DNA from: Amblyomma americanum
Lineage: Eukaryota; Arthropoda; Arachnida; Ixodida; Ixodidae
Assembly (NCBI RefSeq): GCF_052857255.1
Contig: NC_135498.1
Span: forward strand, 158,271,124 to 158,335,123
Reading direction: 5' to 3'
Length of the DNA stretch: 64,000 nt
The position numbers were made by a program, and so were the translations under genes. How positions within the stretch are numbered: the first letter of the stretch is position 1; each line of letters starts with the position of its first letter. Under the pieces are notes generated by a model. That model saw only the letters and a program-made list of their open reading frames with translations, made no database searches and had not been told where the DNA came from. Below are positions 23,863-36,589 of this stretch, piece by piece.

Positions 23863-25035
23863 TGCCTACGGACTCCGTGCCCAGTCCAGCCCAACCCACC
23901 CAACCGTTTTCTGCGCTGGAGTGTTGAGCCAGCGTGATCCCTCTGTCTTCAGCGGCACCGGCGACCATGACGTCCAGGATTGGTTGACATCCTATACGAG
24001 CGGGTGAGCACCCATAACAGGTGGGATTATCCAATGAGCCTCAACCACGATATATGCTATCTTTCAGACGTTGCGAACCTGTGGTTCCGCAACCATAACG
24101 CCGACATCACCACATGGTCGGCCTTCAAGACCAATTTTGTTGACGTACTCGGCAGGCCTGCGGTGCGCAAGCTGTGCGCGGAACAACGCCTTCGAAGTCA
24201 GGAGCAGCTGCCTGGTGAAAATTTCACCAGCTACATAGAAGACGTTGTGAACCTTTCCACACGCGTGAATGCCTCTATGTCTGAGCGCGACAAGATTGGC
24301 CACGTTATGAAAGGCATTGACGCGATGCTTCTGGCACGCTTCTGGCACGCAATCCGACCGCAATTGTCGGCGTAATAACCTATTGCCAGAACTACGACGA
24401 ACTTCGGAAGCGACGCATCCTCACCCGTTCTCCGCTCTCGCAGCAGGAGTCTTTTGCTGCCCTCACGTCTGACACCGACTGGGAGCAACTGTTACCGCAG
24501 ATCAAGCAGTTTGTTCAAAAAGAAGTCGCGCGCCGGCTCTCATTGATGCCCTTCGGTCACGACGCTTCGTCTCCTCTGGTGGCGTCATTGCAGGAGGTCA
24601 TCCGCCATGAAGTTGCCAAGGCTCTTCCACTGCACATCCAGTCCCTTCGGTTGCTCCATTCACCTACGCCGAGGCTCAGTATCACCAACCACCTCCGATT
24701 CCCGCCCGGATGACCTACGCAGAAGTGGCGCCGCGCTCCGTACCCATGGCTGTTCCACCCCGCCAGCCCGTCCTGCGCCCGGCCCCGGTTCTACGACCTG
24801 CGCCGGTTTCTCCTCCGTCCCCGCTGCAGCTTTGCACCCCGTGGCGCACATCGGATAACCGGCCAATCTGTTACTCCTCTGGGTTGCCGGAACATATTTC
24901 CCGCCACTGTCGCCGTCGCATGGTTGGCTGGCCACCTATCTCAACCACTCTGCATCCATCTCGTATGCTTCACTCGGCTCTTCCATCCTCGCCTCCAGAC
25001 GTGTACAGCAACGACCGTCGTCCTTACGCGACCTG
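23863..25035 (+). pseudogene. gag of gypsy element 2
   Basis: From ATG at 23863 the frame is soon broken. Homology to the intact gag at 53749-54813 continues over several frames: QRDPSVFSGTGDHDVQDWL (about 23930), the capsid part SDVANLWFRNHNADITTWS (23980-24375) and a Pro-rich linker (24710-24860). The zinc knuckle at 24869-24910 reads CYSSGLPEHISRHC, with Ser where the second Cys should be. Confidence 0.75.
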
Positions 25036-25129
25036 ACGATCTCCATCACCAAGTCGCCGCTCACTGTCACCAATACGCCGTCGCCCCATATCCGTTGAAC
25101 AGGGAAACAAAGTTCCGCAGTTACGGAGG

Positions 25130-26410
25130 CAAGAACTGCGCGCTGTTCGAAAAGCTTAAGGCCTCCGTTTTCACCACGCAACGTCCTTCAGGTCATCGTC
25201 GACGGACTTTCGGTACATGCGCTTATCGACACGGGTGCCGCGGTATCCGGGATTCATGAAAAACTGCTGCCGTTTGCGTAAAGTCACGACGACATTTGTG
25301 GAGTTCGCTGACCACTCCGCGAACTCGTTGGTCTTGTGTTCGCAAGGAAGGTCGCTCCAGTGGTGTCGGAAGGCGCCAACAAAGGGACCCGTCCCCGTCT
25401 CGGCTTCCCCTGCTTGCGGCGGACGTCTTTGTTTATACCGCGCCGTCAAGGGCATAGCCCGTCTTAAGAAGCCTAGCCATGTACAGCTGTCGACATGTGT
25501 TCATTGTCAAGTGGTTGACGAGGTTTCGGGGGCGCACGAGATACGGCTGAGTATTAGCCGAGTGACCGGAAACCCACTATTCCCGTAACGACTGTGTTCG
25601 TCTCTTGCGGTGTGTTCTGTAAACACTTCATGGATCGTTTTGTCGGCATATGTTTGTCGCGTGTGCGAAAGAGATAGGAAAGTGGTAACGGCTGGGCCGT
25701 GGGTGCCTTGGGAGAGGGTGGTCGCGTTTGTGCTGTTTGTGTGCTTGATTGCAACCTCTCCTTTCGCAAATGTTTAATCAGCACTTTTTCCCCAATCTGT
25801 GATCAGTTGGCGGAAACCTTATTTTCCTTTCCCTAAGCACTGATTAGTGAGGTGTGTCGCTTGTAATCTTATTGGTGGCTGTCCCCGCTAAGGGCGGAGA
25901 TAGAGGGTTTAAAAACAAGCGCACTGGGTTGAACGAGGGCTGAATTCGTCTGATCAACGGTTTAGTCATGTAAATAGTTTCTCCTTGCTTTGTTTCTTCT
26001 CGTTTTATTTATGTTGTTAATAAATATTTAACCTTCTCCTTGCTTCGAGTAACGTGAATGTTGGCGAGTTATAACCACCGGGTCATCAAGAAACCCCGAT
26101 TTCATCATCAACAAGGTGTTTCCTCTCATCGCCACCTGAAGGGGGAAACCAAACTGCATTCCCGGGTCTCTCGCTGCTCACCGCTAGTGAAGAGCGCATT
26201 GCTCCTCTAGCCTCATGCACAGCCCTGGTCATCATTGACGATATATTATATACAGTCGAATTCTTGGTGCTGTCCTCATGCTCACATGGCGTCATTCTCA
26301 GGTGGGACTTCGTGTCGCAAAACAACGCCGACATCAATTGCGCCCGCGCTAAAGTTGAATTTTCTGTTTTGGCTGACGACCTTACTACCGATACCTCTGC
26401 CTCCTAGCCA
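25130..26410 (+). pseudogene. Protease region of gypsy element 2, interrupted
   Basis: The aspartic motif ALIDTGAAVSGIHEK lies at about 25222-25265. The end of the protease (FLVLSSCSHGVILRWDF) lies at about 26260-26310. In the related element these parts are only about 180 bases apart, so roughly 700 or more bases were added between them. Confidence 0.65.
25590..26090 (+). repeat. LTR-like insertion (possible solo LTR)
   Basis: This foreign block sits inside the protease region. It has a TATA-like GGGTTTAAAAACAAGC at about 25908, and AATAAATATTTAACC (poly(A) signal) at about 26021 followed by about 60 bases, the order of U3, R and U5. Exact ends and a target duplication could not be fixed. 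The 25330-25590 segment may also belong to it. Confidence 0.4.
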
Positions 26411-26571
26411 CTAAAGATCACCATCATTGAAGATGTCGAAGTTGCGCCGGAAATATTTGCCCTTGTTTCTCTGTCGTGCCGTGCCACGTCGGATGACACC
26501 ATTTTATTTACGCCGTCCGCAACTTACCACGACCTCCTGCTCTCATCGATGTTCGCCAGGGTGTCACGAAG

Positions 26572-27945
26572 ATGCTGCTCTACAATCCGCCCCCTTGTCC
26601 CCTTACCCTGCTCCGCAGTGGGTCCCCTGGATGCATTCAACCTGCCTGCCTCCTCTCTGGTCTCCACGAGGTTGTCAGCAGTCCCTCTGTAAACGCCATG
26701 CATTCAGAGCCCGCTACTCAACTTGAGCCTCCTGGCGAACTTTTCCGCGCCGCCATCAACGATAATCATCAGTCCACTTACCGTGAGCAGCTGTCAGCCC
26801 TTTTCCGCACGTTCCGCTCCGCTTTCGATGCAGCCCGTCAGGCTTTAGGCCGTACATCAACCGTGGTTCATCGCTTTGAGACCTGCTCCCACCCGCCTTT
26901 TCGGCAGCGGCAATATCGCGTGTCTGCGGCTGAGCGTCAAGTGATAAATGAGCAAGTTGAAGACATTCTGCACCGTGGCGTCATCCGTCCCTCTCACAGC
27001 CCTTGGTCTTCTCCGGTGGTGTTTCTCAAGAAGAAAGACGGTTCTACCAGATTTTGCGTCGATTACCGGCGACACAACAAAATTACCCACAAAGACAATA
27101 ATCCGCTCCCCCGCATCGACGACGCTCTTGATTGTCCCCAAGGCGCAGAGTACTTCTCCTCCCTTGACTTGCGGTCGAGCTACTGGCTGGTACCGATGGC
27201 CGCGGCTGACCGAGAGAAAACCGCACTCGTTACCCCTTACGGTCTTCACGAGTTTGCCGTTATGTCATTCGGCCTGCACAACGCGCCAGCCACATTCCAA
27301 AGAATGATGGATAACATCTTACGCAAGCTAAAGTGGCACACGTGCCACTGTTACTTGGATGATGTCGTTGTCTTTTCGGTCCATATCTCCACTCACCTCA
27401 CGCACCTGCAGCAGGTTCTGACTTGCCTCAGCGACGCCGGCCTCCAGCTTAATCTGAAGAAGTGCTACTTCGGCGCCCAGCAGCTCATCATCTTGGGTCA
27501 TATTGTGTCTAAGGAAGGCGTCCTCACTGACCCGGCCAAACTCCGCCCTTTTGCGGAGTTTCCTAAGCCGACATCAATGAAGCAGCTTCGGAGCTTTATT
27601 AGTCTGTGCTCCAACTTTCGGCGCTTCGTCCGCAATTTTGCGCCGATCATTGCGCAACTCAGGAAACTGCTTGGAACAGACAACCAACCACCTGTGATTT
27701 TGGTCACTCGAATGCGACGCTGCGTTCACCACGCTGCGCCGTCTTCTCACCTCGCCGCCCATACTTCGCCACTACGACCCGACAGTACGTACCGAGGTAG
27801 GCTACAAACGGATGCGAGTGGTGTCGGCCTCGGAGCTGTCCAGACTCAGCGGAAGTATTGTTTGCAGGAATACATAGTTGCGCATGCGAGTCAGGTGCTC
27901 AGCAAGGCTGAATGCAACTATCCGTTACGGAGAAGGAAGGTTTAG
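26572..27945 (+). pseudogene. RT and partial RNase H of gypsy element 2
   Basis: An open 457-codon stretch covers the RT: SPVVFLKKKDGSTRFCVDYR, motif A SSLDLRSSYW with its catalytic Asp, FGLHNAPATFQRMM, and motif C CYLDDVVVFS. The connection domain ([17 protein letters not shown]) and the RNase H start ([13 protein letters not shown]) follow. The frame is lost at 27945 inside RNase H and a short stretch near 27700 is also out of frame. The RT active site itself is intact, unlike in the younger relative at 52.4 kb. Confidence 0.82.
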
Positions 27946-29480
27946 CGATCGTGTGACCGCTCACGAAATTTCGACCCTATCTATACGGCCGCCAGTTTGA
28001 TGTCACGGCCATCACGCGCTTTGCTTGTTGTCTCTTAAAGACCCGGCCGGCCGCCTTGCCATATGGGCTCTCCGCCTTCAAGAGTTCGACATCCGCGCTG
28101 TATATCGCCCTGGCCGCAAGCACATGGACGCCGACGCTCTATCTCGATCTCCTCTTTCCAGCGCCGCTGCATGCTCATCGGTAGCAGATCCCGTCCTCTC
28201 GCCTCTTACCGCCTCTGATATGCTTGCGGAACAGCGAAAAGACCGGTGGCTTGCATCGATCATTGACGTCGTGACCAACGCCCACACCACTGTGCATTTG
28301 CGCACTCTCCGCCGCCAAGCACCGCATTTGCCCTCCGCGATGGTCTGCTCTACCGCCGTAACTACATGCCAGATGGTCGGCGGTGGCTCCTCGCGATTCC
28401 TCGCCATTTACGTTCCGAGTTCTATGCCTCGTCTCACGCTGACCCTCAGTTCGCGCACGCTGGTGTGTTGAAGACGTTCCAAAGAATTTCTAGACGTTAT
28501 TATTGACGGGTACATTCGCCAATGAGTCCGCTCCTGCATCGCCTGTCAGCAACGCGTCTCCCGCGACCCGTTCGAGCGGCCCTTGCAGCCATTACCATGC
28601 CCGGCCCGCCCATTCGATCGTGTGGGCGTCGACCTCTACGGCCCGCTCCCCTGCACGTTCTCTGGGAAGCACTGGATAATTGTTGGCGTAGACCACCCAA
28701 CCCGATGTGCAGAGACCGCCGCCCTACCCGCTGACACTGCTCGCGACGTGGCCCTCATCCTGCTGCACAATTTTGTTCCTCGCCACGGTGCGCCGCGGGA
28801 GTTGCTAAGTGACCGAGGTCGTGTCTTTCTTTCGCAGGTGGAGGAAGTCCTCCTCAAGGAGTGTCGCTTCATTCATAGGACCACCACTGCCTACCACCCT
28901 CAAACTAACGGGCTGACTGAGCCCTTTAATCGCACTCTCCGGCGGTATGCTCATCATGTACGTCTCGTCCGATCAGTCTAACTGGGACGATTTCCTTCCT
29001 TTTGTGGCGTACGCGTACAATACCGCCACCCAGTCAACCAGAGGATTTTCCCCTTTCAACCTGTTGCATGGGCAGGAGCCGTCCTCCACAATGGACACAA
29101 TTTTTCCGTATACTCCTGACGCCTCCTAATGCATGCCCCTTTCTGAACTCGCCAAGCACGCCGCGGAATGTCGCCTACTGGCCCGTTCTTTCACCTCCTA
29201 ATCCCAAGGTCGCCGAAAGCATGAACACGATGCACATCAAACCCCACACGTTTTCTCTCCGGGATCAATAGTTTGGCTTTGGGTCTCTTCCAGAACACCG
29301 GGACAGTCTTCGAAATTTCGCACCGAATATCATGGCCCTTAAGCCGAGTCAGTATCCCCTGTCAATTATATCATAGAGGTGTTCACACCCTCTTCGGACT
29401 TGCGTCATCGCGGCCGTGAACTTGTCCATGTCAGTCGTCTCAAGACTTATTACGACCCGCTCCTCCAGCCGTCACCTTAG
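27946..29480 (+). pseudogene. RNase H end and integrase of gypsy element 2
   Basis: Frames at 28025-28471, 28583-28981 and 28947-29129 give RNase H end ([10 protein letters not shown]), integrase core D (VGVDLYGPLP), second D ([11 protein letters not shown]) and E (NGLTEPFNRTL), then AYNTATQSTRGFSPFNLL. The C-terminal part near 29270-29470 (LVHVSRLKTYYDP-like) is in yet another frame. At least four frameshifts or stops. Confidence 0.78.
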
Positions 29481-29516
29481 GTCGCCAGGATGGCTCCTCC
29501 TCATTCCCGGAGCCAT

Positions 29517-29841
29517 TGTAGGGAACTATGATGAACGCGCCTGATGTTGCCCCCATGGCAGACGAAGAAGTTGAAAATGAAGTGCCAGCGCGCGGCTCCA
29601 GACCTCTGCCTGAGTGCACGAACTGCGGTTCTGCTGCCAGCCGGTAGGCTCTTTGCGAGAGAGAGAGATGAAACATTTATTATTTCATTGAAGTGTTCTA
29701 CGAGTGAGGTAGGCGGACTCCTCAGTTCAGGACTCCGGTGGCTTGGGTGGATGCCTGGGCCAGTCTGATGATGCGACACTGGTTTTCCAGACCATTGCTG
29801 GTCAGTCTATCGCCTGGTTATCTGGTGCACGAATCCCCTTT
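29517..29841 (+). repeat. 3' LTR of gypsy element 2
   Basis: This matches the 5' LTR at both ends (GAACTATGATGAACGCGCCT and CTGGTGCACGAATCCCC), with about 150 extra bases in the middle. It is followed by TATATA and the TG array. Confidence 0.8.
29654..29803 (-). repeat. R1-like LINE 3' tail inserted in the 3' LTR
   Basis: On the minus strand the block ends AATGAAATAATAAATGTTTC and then a TCTC tail, the style of an R1-group 3' end with poly(A) signal. It is absent from the 5' LTR. Clade is uncertain. Confidence 0.5.
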
Positions 29842-29855
29842 CGCACAATATATAA

Positions 29856-30222
<367 letters not shown>

Positions 30223-30224
30223 CA

Positions 30225-31090
30225 CACTATGTATAGCTGCAATTTTATATAGGTATAACGCATGATGAAATTAGATCTCCCTGTTAATTTTTTTGTGTCT
30301 ATTGGTCATCCATATTTTACAAGTAAAATTGCACGAGTAAGCACAGCGCCTAACGATGAGAAAAGAGCAGGAAAAGTGTTCGGTTCACTCAGAGACAACT
30401 TGGTGAAGCTGGCAAAGCAACACACCCGATTCGCAACAACTCCTTACGCGGCCAAATGTACTCTCCGGTAGGGATTAATCTGTTTTTTTTCGAGCCCAGC
30501 GAACATCACAGAAGGGAGTGGAATGCGTGTGTGTAGCATAACATAAAATGTGGCAATGCAAAAGGAGGGAAACAAACTAAACTTTTTTTGTCATAATAGG
30601 ACAGGAGAATACAGAGGAATAGAAATCATTTGAAGTAATGTTTTCCTTATGCCCATTTTTTAAAAAAAGCGTGTCAGTAACTGCGGCGATTGAGGTGGGT
30701 AGTAGGCTCCATTCGTTACATGTCTTGGGAATAAACGAGTGCAAAAGTAGAGACAATGTTTACTACATTGCAATCAGTAGCGGTACTGGTAGTGGTTCTT
30801 TAAATAAAATAATAGTAAAGAGGAAGGAAAAGATTTTTGCTAGCCCCAGCATCTGCCATCGATACTGAGGCACCTGAGCTGGGGCAGCGGAAATAAAGGA
30901 TAGCAGGCAGAATGGAAAAATGAAATGAAAGAGGTGAGGGGACAGGAAGAGAGGATAGGCGGAGAAGTAATAAATACAAACTATTTACACAATAAAAAAT
31001 GTGTCCAGGTTGTGCGCGTGATTAGTTCATGTTGGAGGAATTAAAACACACACGCACCGCACTGTGTTGGCTGCAACTAGAGTGGGGCGT
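30225..31090. other. No recognised gene
   Basis: AT-rich sequence with short frames and no motif. 30880-31090 may be the 3' UTR of the LINE fragment that follows. Confidence 0.3.
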
Positions 31091-31094
31091 CCAT

Positions 31095-31370
31095 TTATTA
31101 ATCGTTCAAGGCAGAACTCGCGGAGCGTTCGGCAACTGCGTGTAACTGCCTGGTGGAGAACAGACGAGACGTCAAGCCCGTGTGTTCGAGGAATGCACTG
31201 AGGCTCACCAAGGTTCGCTCACGAGTGCGCGCACTGCCCTGCGTCCACAATAGGGTCTTGAGGGAGTCTGGTAGTATGCCCAACGCTCTATAGGCCGCAA
31301 GCATATCGCGACGAGCATCGGCGAACGCGGAACAGTGAATAAGCAGGTGTGATTTCGCAATCAGTGCGAA
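31095..31370 (-). pseudogene. R1-like LINE C-terminal fragment
   Basis: The minus strand encodes AKSHLLIHCSAFADARRDML and then AAYRALGILPDSLKTLLW, ending after about 68 codons from the internal Met. The H/C arrangement before FADARRDM is typical of the C-terminal finger of R1-group LINEs. It is 5'-truncated. Confidence 0.55.
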
Positions 31371-31374
31371 AGCG

Positions 31375-32265
31375 CGGATTTTCGCTACGTAGTAAAGGAC
31401 GATGAGCAGGCAGTGCCGCGGGACAGGGCGCTCACGCTATGTGAGCTGCGGACACGCAAGATACGATTTTTCTCGGGTCAGAACCACCGGAGTAGTGCCA
31501 CGTAGAAGACGACGATGAACATGAAGTGGAGCGGGATGGAGCGCTCTGGTTAGGTGAACAGACAACAGAACAATCAAAGGACAATTTTTCTCAGTGTTGG
31601 GACTCATCGGATTAGTGCTCACGGTGTAAAATGCGTTATTTCGACAAAATAGGACGCGTACTTTTTGAAGGGGTTCTTTACGGGATGAAATGTGCGATGG
31701 TTCAGATAGGCGCTCTTGTTTAAGGCGGTGACTATGGGGGAAACACTTTCCTTTATATTGAAAGAAAAAGAAGGTTTAAAGTAGTCTGAATTTATGATAC
31801 ACTCGGTAAAGGAGAGCAATTATGAAAGCGAGAGGTGCGGAACGAACTACGGGCAGCAAATGATTAAACAAAAACTGCCAGAGTTATTGAATCTTTGTTC
31901 TAGATACGCCCTACACCTCGAAAAAGCATCAAAGCAGAAGCTAAATTGTTTTTTTCCAAGCTTAAGCGTATTTTCTTGAAGATCTTCGACTTCCATCCTA
32001 ATATACATCTACTGGATTCTTTTGGTTTCCTTTCAAATTTTCTCGTTTATTGTTTGCACTAATTTTACTATGGCTTGAAATATACCCTTTTCTGCGTGTA
32101 AATGTACACTTGTAGTTTTGCATATGTCTATCACTGGAGGCATATGATTAAGAAATATCTTTGATAGCACTGAAATTATGCACAAACCGGCCATTTTCTT
32201 AATACCACGCCGTTTCTTTTTCTTTCATGCTCACTTGTCTTCGTGCGTGCTATTCTTTTCTTCTC
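31375..32265. other. No recognised gene
   Basis: Short frames only; no domain recognised. Confidence 0.3.
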
Positions 32266-32269
32266 TTCC

Positions 32270-32525
32270 TAGGACCGCAGCGGTTGCCCCGTGGTCTGAG
32301 CATCCACCTCGCATGCGAGTGGTGCGGGGTTCGATCCCAAGTGCCGCCGGGTGCCCACCGATGATGCATAGAGTACAAGCTTTCACCAGGTCTGGTGCCC
32401 GGATTATTTAGGGTTAAATGCTCGGGAAATGGCTCTTTAGCCCCCGCCTTGAATGGAAGAAAAATACCTTGTGTCATGGCGCTCATTCGCCATAGATGCC
32501 CTTGCGTCATAAAAATCCATCCTCA
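32270..32525 (+). repeat. Second tRNA-derived SINE type
   Basis: The head is tRNA-like: GCCCCGTGGTCTGAGCATCC (A-box region), the hairpin CTCGCATGCGAG, then GCGGGGTTCGATCCC (B box). About 170 bases of non-tRNA body follow and the tail is GCGTCATAAAAATCCATCC. The acceptor ends do not pair fully, so it is a SINE and not a tRNA gene. Confidence 0.65.
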
Positions 32526-32639
32526 ACATCATGTGTTTCTTTTTTTTTCTTTTGTCTCGTAAATCTTTGCATTGACTGTATATTTCTCAATAATGAAAAC
32601 TGAAATTTTTCGTTTGTCGCCCACAGAACGCTGCCTTTG

Positions 32640-32640
<1 letters not shown>

Positions 32641-32700
<60 letters not shown>
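32641..32700 (+). repeat. (TCAA)15 microsatellite, LINE tail
   Basis: Perfect TCAA repeat followed by TCGTTTTATTTTCATCAC. On the minus strand this is a LINE 3' end with a TTGA repeat tail, as at 49855-49880. Confidence 0.9.
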
Positions 32701-32703
<3 letters not shown>

Positions 32704-33330
32704 TTTTATTTTCATCACAAAATGATGAGGGTTGGTTCAGGCAAAAAGTGGAAACAACTTCCACTTGAAACAGCCTGAACCTCCCTGAACAGCCTGAACA
32801 GCCTGAAGCAGTTATGTAATTTATATGGGGGGGGGGGGGGGGGGGCGGGAACTAGTCCAAACTGTCCAGATTTTTTTGCCAAATTCTCCCGTTGCGCTGA
32901 TGGAAATAAAGGCTATCATTGAGAGTGTATTATTGTTATTATTCATGAATCTCGCGGTGCGACTTTGCACCGACTATAGAGATTGAATGAGATATTCAAG
33001 ACTTGTATCCCACTCCGAACACGTATAATCCAATGTTGGGTGCACGAGGGATTTATAACGTAATAGTTTCAAGCAAGAAGATGACACAGAGAAATTACGC
33101 ATTAGAAAATCATGCATTGGATTAGCATCGCTGAAAATGAATTAATTATGTGCTTACCAGGAGAGATTATCGGCTATGTAAACACCGAGGTATGTATAGG
33201 ATGTTATGCATTCCAGTGAAAAAAATTCTGTCTGGTAGTCGAAAACGTTAGTGGAAACAGAAGCTCTGTTAATAAGGGGAGATTCTTATCGCTCTACACT
33301 TATTACCGTTAGGGCGCATTCTCCAGTATG
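32641..33330 (-). pseudogene. CR1-group LINE 3' remnant
   Basis: On the minus strand at about 33210-32980 the sequence encodes ECITSYTYLGVYIADNLSW and, after gaps, FLMRNFSVSSSCLKLLRYKS and LVHPTLDYTCSEWD, the C-terminal region of CR1-group RTs. The 3' UTR leads to the TTGA tail at 32641. A poly-G run lies at 32827-32845. Confidence 0.6.
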
Positions 33331-33334
33331 CGGA

Positions 33335-34280
33335 TGACACTTCAGCAAAGCTTTATCAATGATCACAAAAAGCTTATTTTGTCAAAACTGCAACAAGTTT
33401 GAAGTCTTTCGTGGTACAGCATCTTCAAACCTACCGCAAAACACTCCCCCACCTATTTTGCCGACTCTTCACGGCCGATAAACGAGATGGCGCCACCGGT
33501 GCAATCGCTAAAAAAGCGGCCTGTTTCGCTTCGTCGTTGCAGCAGACGATGAGAATATCCGGATTTTTCTTATTGATTCAAGCATGTACCCCCAAAAAAT
33601 GCGGTATACAACAATTATTCCGACCACATTTTACGTCTGTGCGATATTTGAGCTGTAACAATACACCGGTATAGGTTTGAGGTGCATTATACGGCGCGCG
33701 TTTAAATACGGAACACGCTGCCGAATGCAGTCTCCCAGGTCCGTGCTATGCCTTAGCAACGTGCAGGTTGCTCCATCTGTTTGCTTTGATCATACACTGC
33801 CGCTATATGCAGAAAACTTCTTTTCTATTGTCATAAATGCTCTCCTGAAAGAATTTTTTTTTTTTCCAGTAGCCGAGCCACGCACCTATTTTCACAGATG
33901 CCTATCAACATGGCGCAAAAGCAGCAGTAAGTGCTTATTCCCACTCACTAGATTTGAGTTATTCTGTCAGAGTGCCAGATAATACTCGAATTTTTGGTGC
34001 TCAATGCCTCGCTTTTAATTTGCCCAATCAAAAAGTGGCCAGCGCTTGAAAGCTCGAGGATAATTAAGTCTCTTGTACCGATCCCTAATGTTCTTTGTAC
34101 CCTTCATATGCAAGTAGTGCGTTTTCACTGGATTTGAGTACACTGTGGCATTACTTTAAATTACCTGGATGATTTCTTAGCGACATCAGCCATAAATCAG
34201 CCTGTTGCCAACGTCGGCCTACGTCTTACCCTGCTGACTGTGTCCCGTTTTAAACATTTGCAACTACTGCAAATGTCTCT
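33335..34280. other. No recognised gene
   Basis: AT-rich sequence with unassigned short frames. Homopolymer T at about 33857. Confidence 0.3.
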
Positions 34281-34289
34281 TTCGATTTG

Positions 34290-36510
34290 TCTCTGACTTT
34301 TACTGAAAAGTTCTCTTTCGATGTGGCTCGCCCAAGCCCACAGTGACAGAAGCTGTGCGCCTGGAAGAATATTACGGGAAAGTTCTACGCAGATCGCGGG
34401 ACTGTTACTTGCCTTGGCGGGTGTGATGTTCCTGAGGACGTTAACAGTGTTCTGTGTCTCGGGCATAAGTACTGCACAGTGCCCAGAGATACAGCAACTG
34501 GTCTGGTATCAATGGTTAAAAAGATCACCAACCTGGCTGATGAAGAGGAGAAGGGACGTTGCACATCTGAAGGTGGTGATTGTCTTCTGAGGCATGATTT
34601 GCAGTCCGGAAGGTCCAATATCAAAGTAATAGCCACTGTTAATTTCCTAAACTCTAGCGAACTAAGGTTACTAGTATCGAAAAAGAATGGGTTTGTGGTT
34701 ATACCAAAAAAATTCTACTTAGACTAGGCGAACTAGGCAATTTCAATTAATTTTATCCAAACGCGGTCAACAGGTGCGGGGATCATGAAAGGTGCTCTAG
34801 CGCTGTGTGGTAAGATAAACCTAACTAATCTAAAAAAAAGGATAAAAGAGGTCGGAAAGGATGGACTGACAGTATTCTTTCGGGCAAAAACGCATAAGCC
34901 GGATGTTCCCCTGCGCGCGATTATCACGGAAGTAGGGTATTGGCAAGGTGTTCTATCCAGGTTCCTCCACAAATGTTTCAAGCTCCTTCCTGTTATCGAC
35001 CCATTTAGGGTGGCTAATTCGAAGGAAGTAATTGAATTTATCTCGCCAGAAGACATGTCTTTGAGGTCTAAGCAGGCATTCTCGATTGACGTTGAAAATC
35101 TTTTCTACTGAATTCCCAAAAATATATTTTAATGATATTGAAGGACAGCCTAGAAACTAAAGGCACTGTAGGTCTTCAAAATGATCTAGCAATTTCTTTG
35201 AGAAATTTTTTATCGCTTTTAGAATTTTATCTTTGTGGTACTTCTGTTAATTTTGAGGACGGGAAATTTGTTCAGCGCAAGGGCGTCTGCACAGGCTCGT
35301 GCATCGCCCGTTGCTTGTGAACTGTTTTTAGCGGGTTTCGACAAGCGCATTGAAGCACGCCTCAATGTCAATGATTTTTAGATATGTAGACGATTTTCTT
35401 GCGGTAGCAAAACATGAAGACCGCTGAAATAAGGATCTAGTCCATGAAACTTTATGCCTTTTTAAGTCCTGTGCCCGGGTGCTGAATTTCGCCCTTGAAC
35501 TTGAGAATAACGGTAGCCTACAGTTTCTTGATGTTGTTTCTTTGGTGAATCCCACGTTTGCCACATGTACCAGCCAAGGTCCCAAAAAGAAATTTTGAAT
35601 TTTGACTCGGCCCACTCCAAACTGGTTAAAAGTGGCATTGCTAAGACATACCTTCTTGCAACTCTAGAAAAGTTCAGCTCGCACAAGATGCTTGAAGGTG
35701 TACAAAAGCTGGATGGTGGCATGACTAAGGCAGGTTTTCCTATGGAATTGGTGGCATGGGTTGCTGAGAGACTGATGTACAGGATAAAAGCTGGAAAAAA
35801 TATGCATACGACTGAGCGACAAGCTCATGAACGGGCTAGATGCGTGGCACTGCCCTATGTTCACCAGCTTACTCAGCGCCTTAAAAAGGTGGCCATGAAA
35901 GGCAATATCAGGGTTGTACTTACTGCACCCAACAAACTCGGCAAAACTATGCCGAGTTGTTAAAGATGTCTCCAGCGGAAAACTGCCATGCCACATCAAG
36001 CATTAGAAGCCGTTTTTGGCCTGCTGGACCACTATGGTCTATCGAATTCTGCTATCTTGGGAAAATGCTACAATGGCAAAACTGGCCATTGTATCAACGT
36101 TCGCTTCATGGAGCAGAAGAACCTGGCAGATTCTATATCAGGCCCTGGACTCTTGGCAGCACACTGCTAACGATGTAAACATAATCAAAAGACTTGGACC
36201 CCGTTTTTTAAGAAGACAAATGTGATATATGTAAATGCAGAACAGAAGGAGCGGGAGGTATTGGAATCCTTTTTTATACACGTGGAAAGGCAATCGTGCG
36301 TTATAAAACCGAATGTTTAACTTTCAACCAAATTATTGAGGTTTCTCCATCGGGAAGTGCCGTCACGCATGCGATTTCATTGTTGATTTTCTTGGCACCT
36401 GATTGTCACCTATAACTGTGTAGTATTTTCGTGAATAAAGTCATTTTATGTCTAAAGCCTGTGTTGTCCACTTCTATCCTACCATCCCTGTGTTTATTTA
36501 GCGCTACTAC
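34290..36510 (+). mobile_element. Penelope-like element, nearly full length, decayed
   Basis: The plus strand carries the N-terminal region (VLCLGHKYCTVPRD), RT, and C-terminal GIY-YIG domain in order, followed by a 3' UTR with GTGAATAAAG and the end GCGCTACTACTATGTCC. That end matches the fragments at 10560, 16445 and 18640 in reverse orientation. The 5' end is not defined. Confidence 0.8.
34400..36250 (+). pseudogene. Penelope-like RT/GIY-YIG polyprotein
   Basis: Penelope RTs copy element RNA at chromosomal nicks and carry a GIY-YIG endonuclease at the C-terminus. Visible parts: 34479-34727 (KKITNLADEEEKGRC); 34785-35111 with TVFFRAKTHKPDVPLRAI, the strongest Penelope signature; RT motif C as RYVDDFLAVAKH near 35380; FDSAHSKLVKSGIAKTYLL at about 35600; and GKCYNGKTGHCINVRFME near 36060, the degenerate GIY-YIG region. 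Several frameshifts and stops separate these parts, so it is not functional. Confidence 0.78.
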
Positions 36511-36589
36511 TATGTCCTCTCAATCTGAACACCAAGTAGCCCAGCTTTCTGCCTAATATGATCCCCGCCAAAGATGATAAACCATATGT

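Noticed and set aside
32280..32350. Possible tRNA gene
   Set aside because: The A and B boxes are good but the acceptor stem does not close and a SINE body follows.
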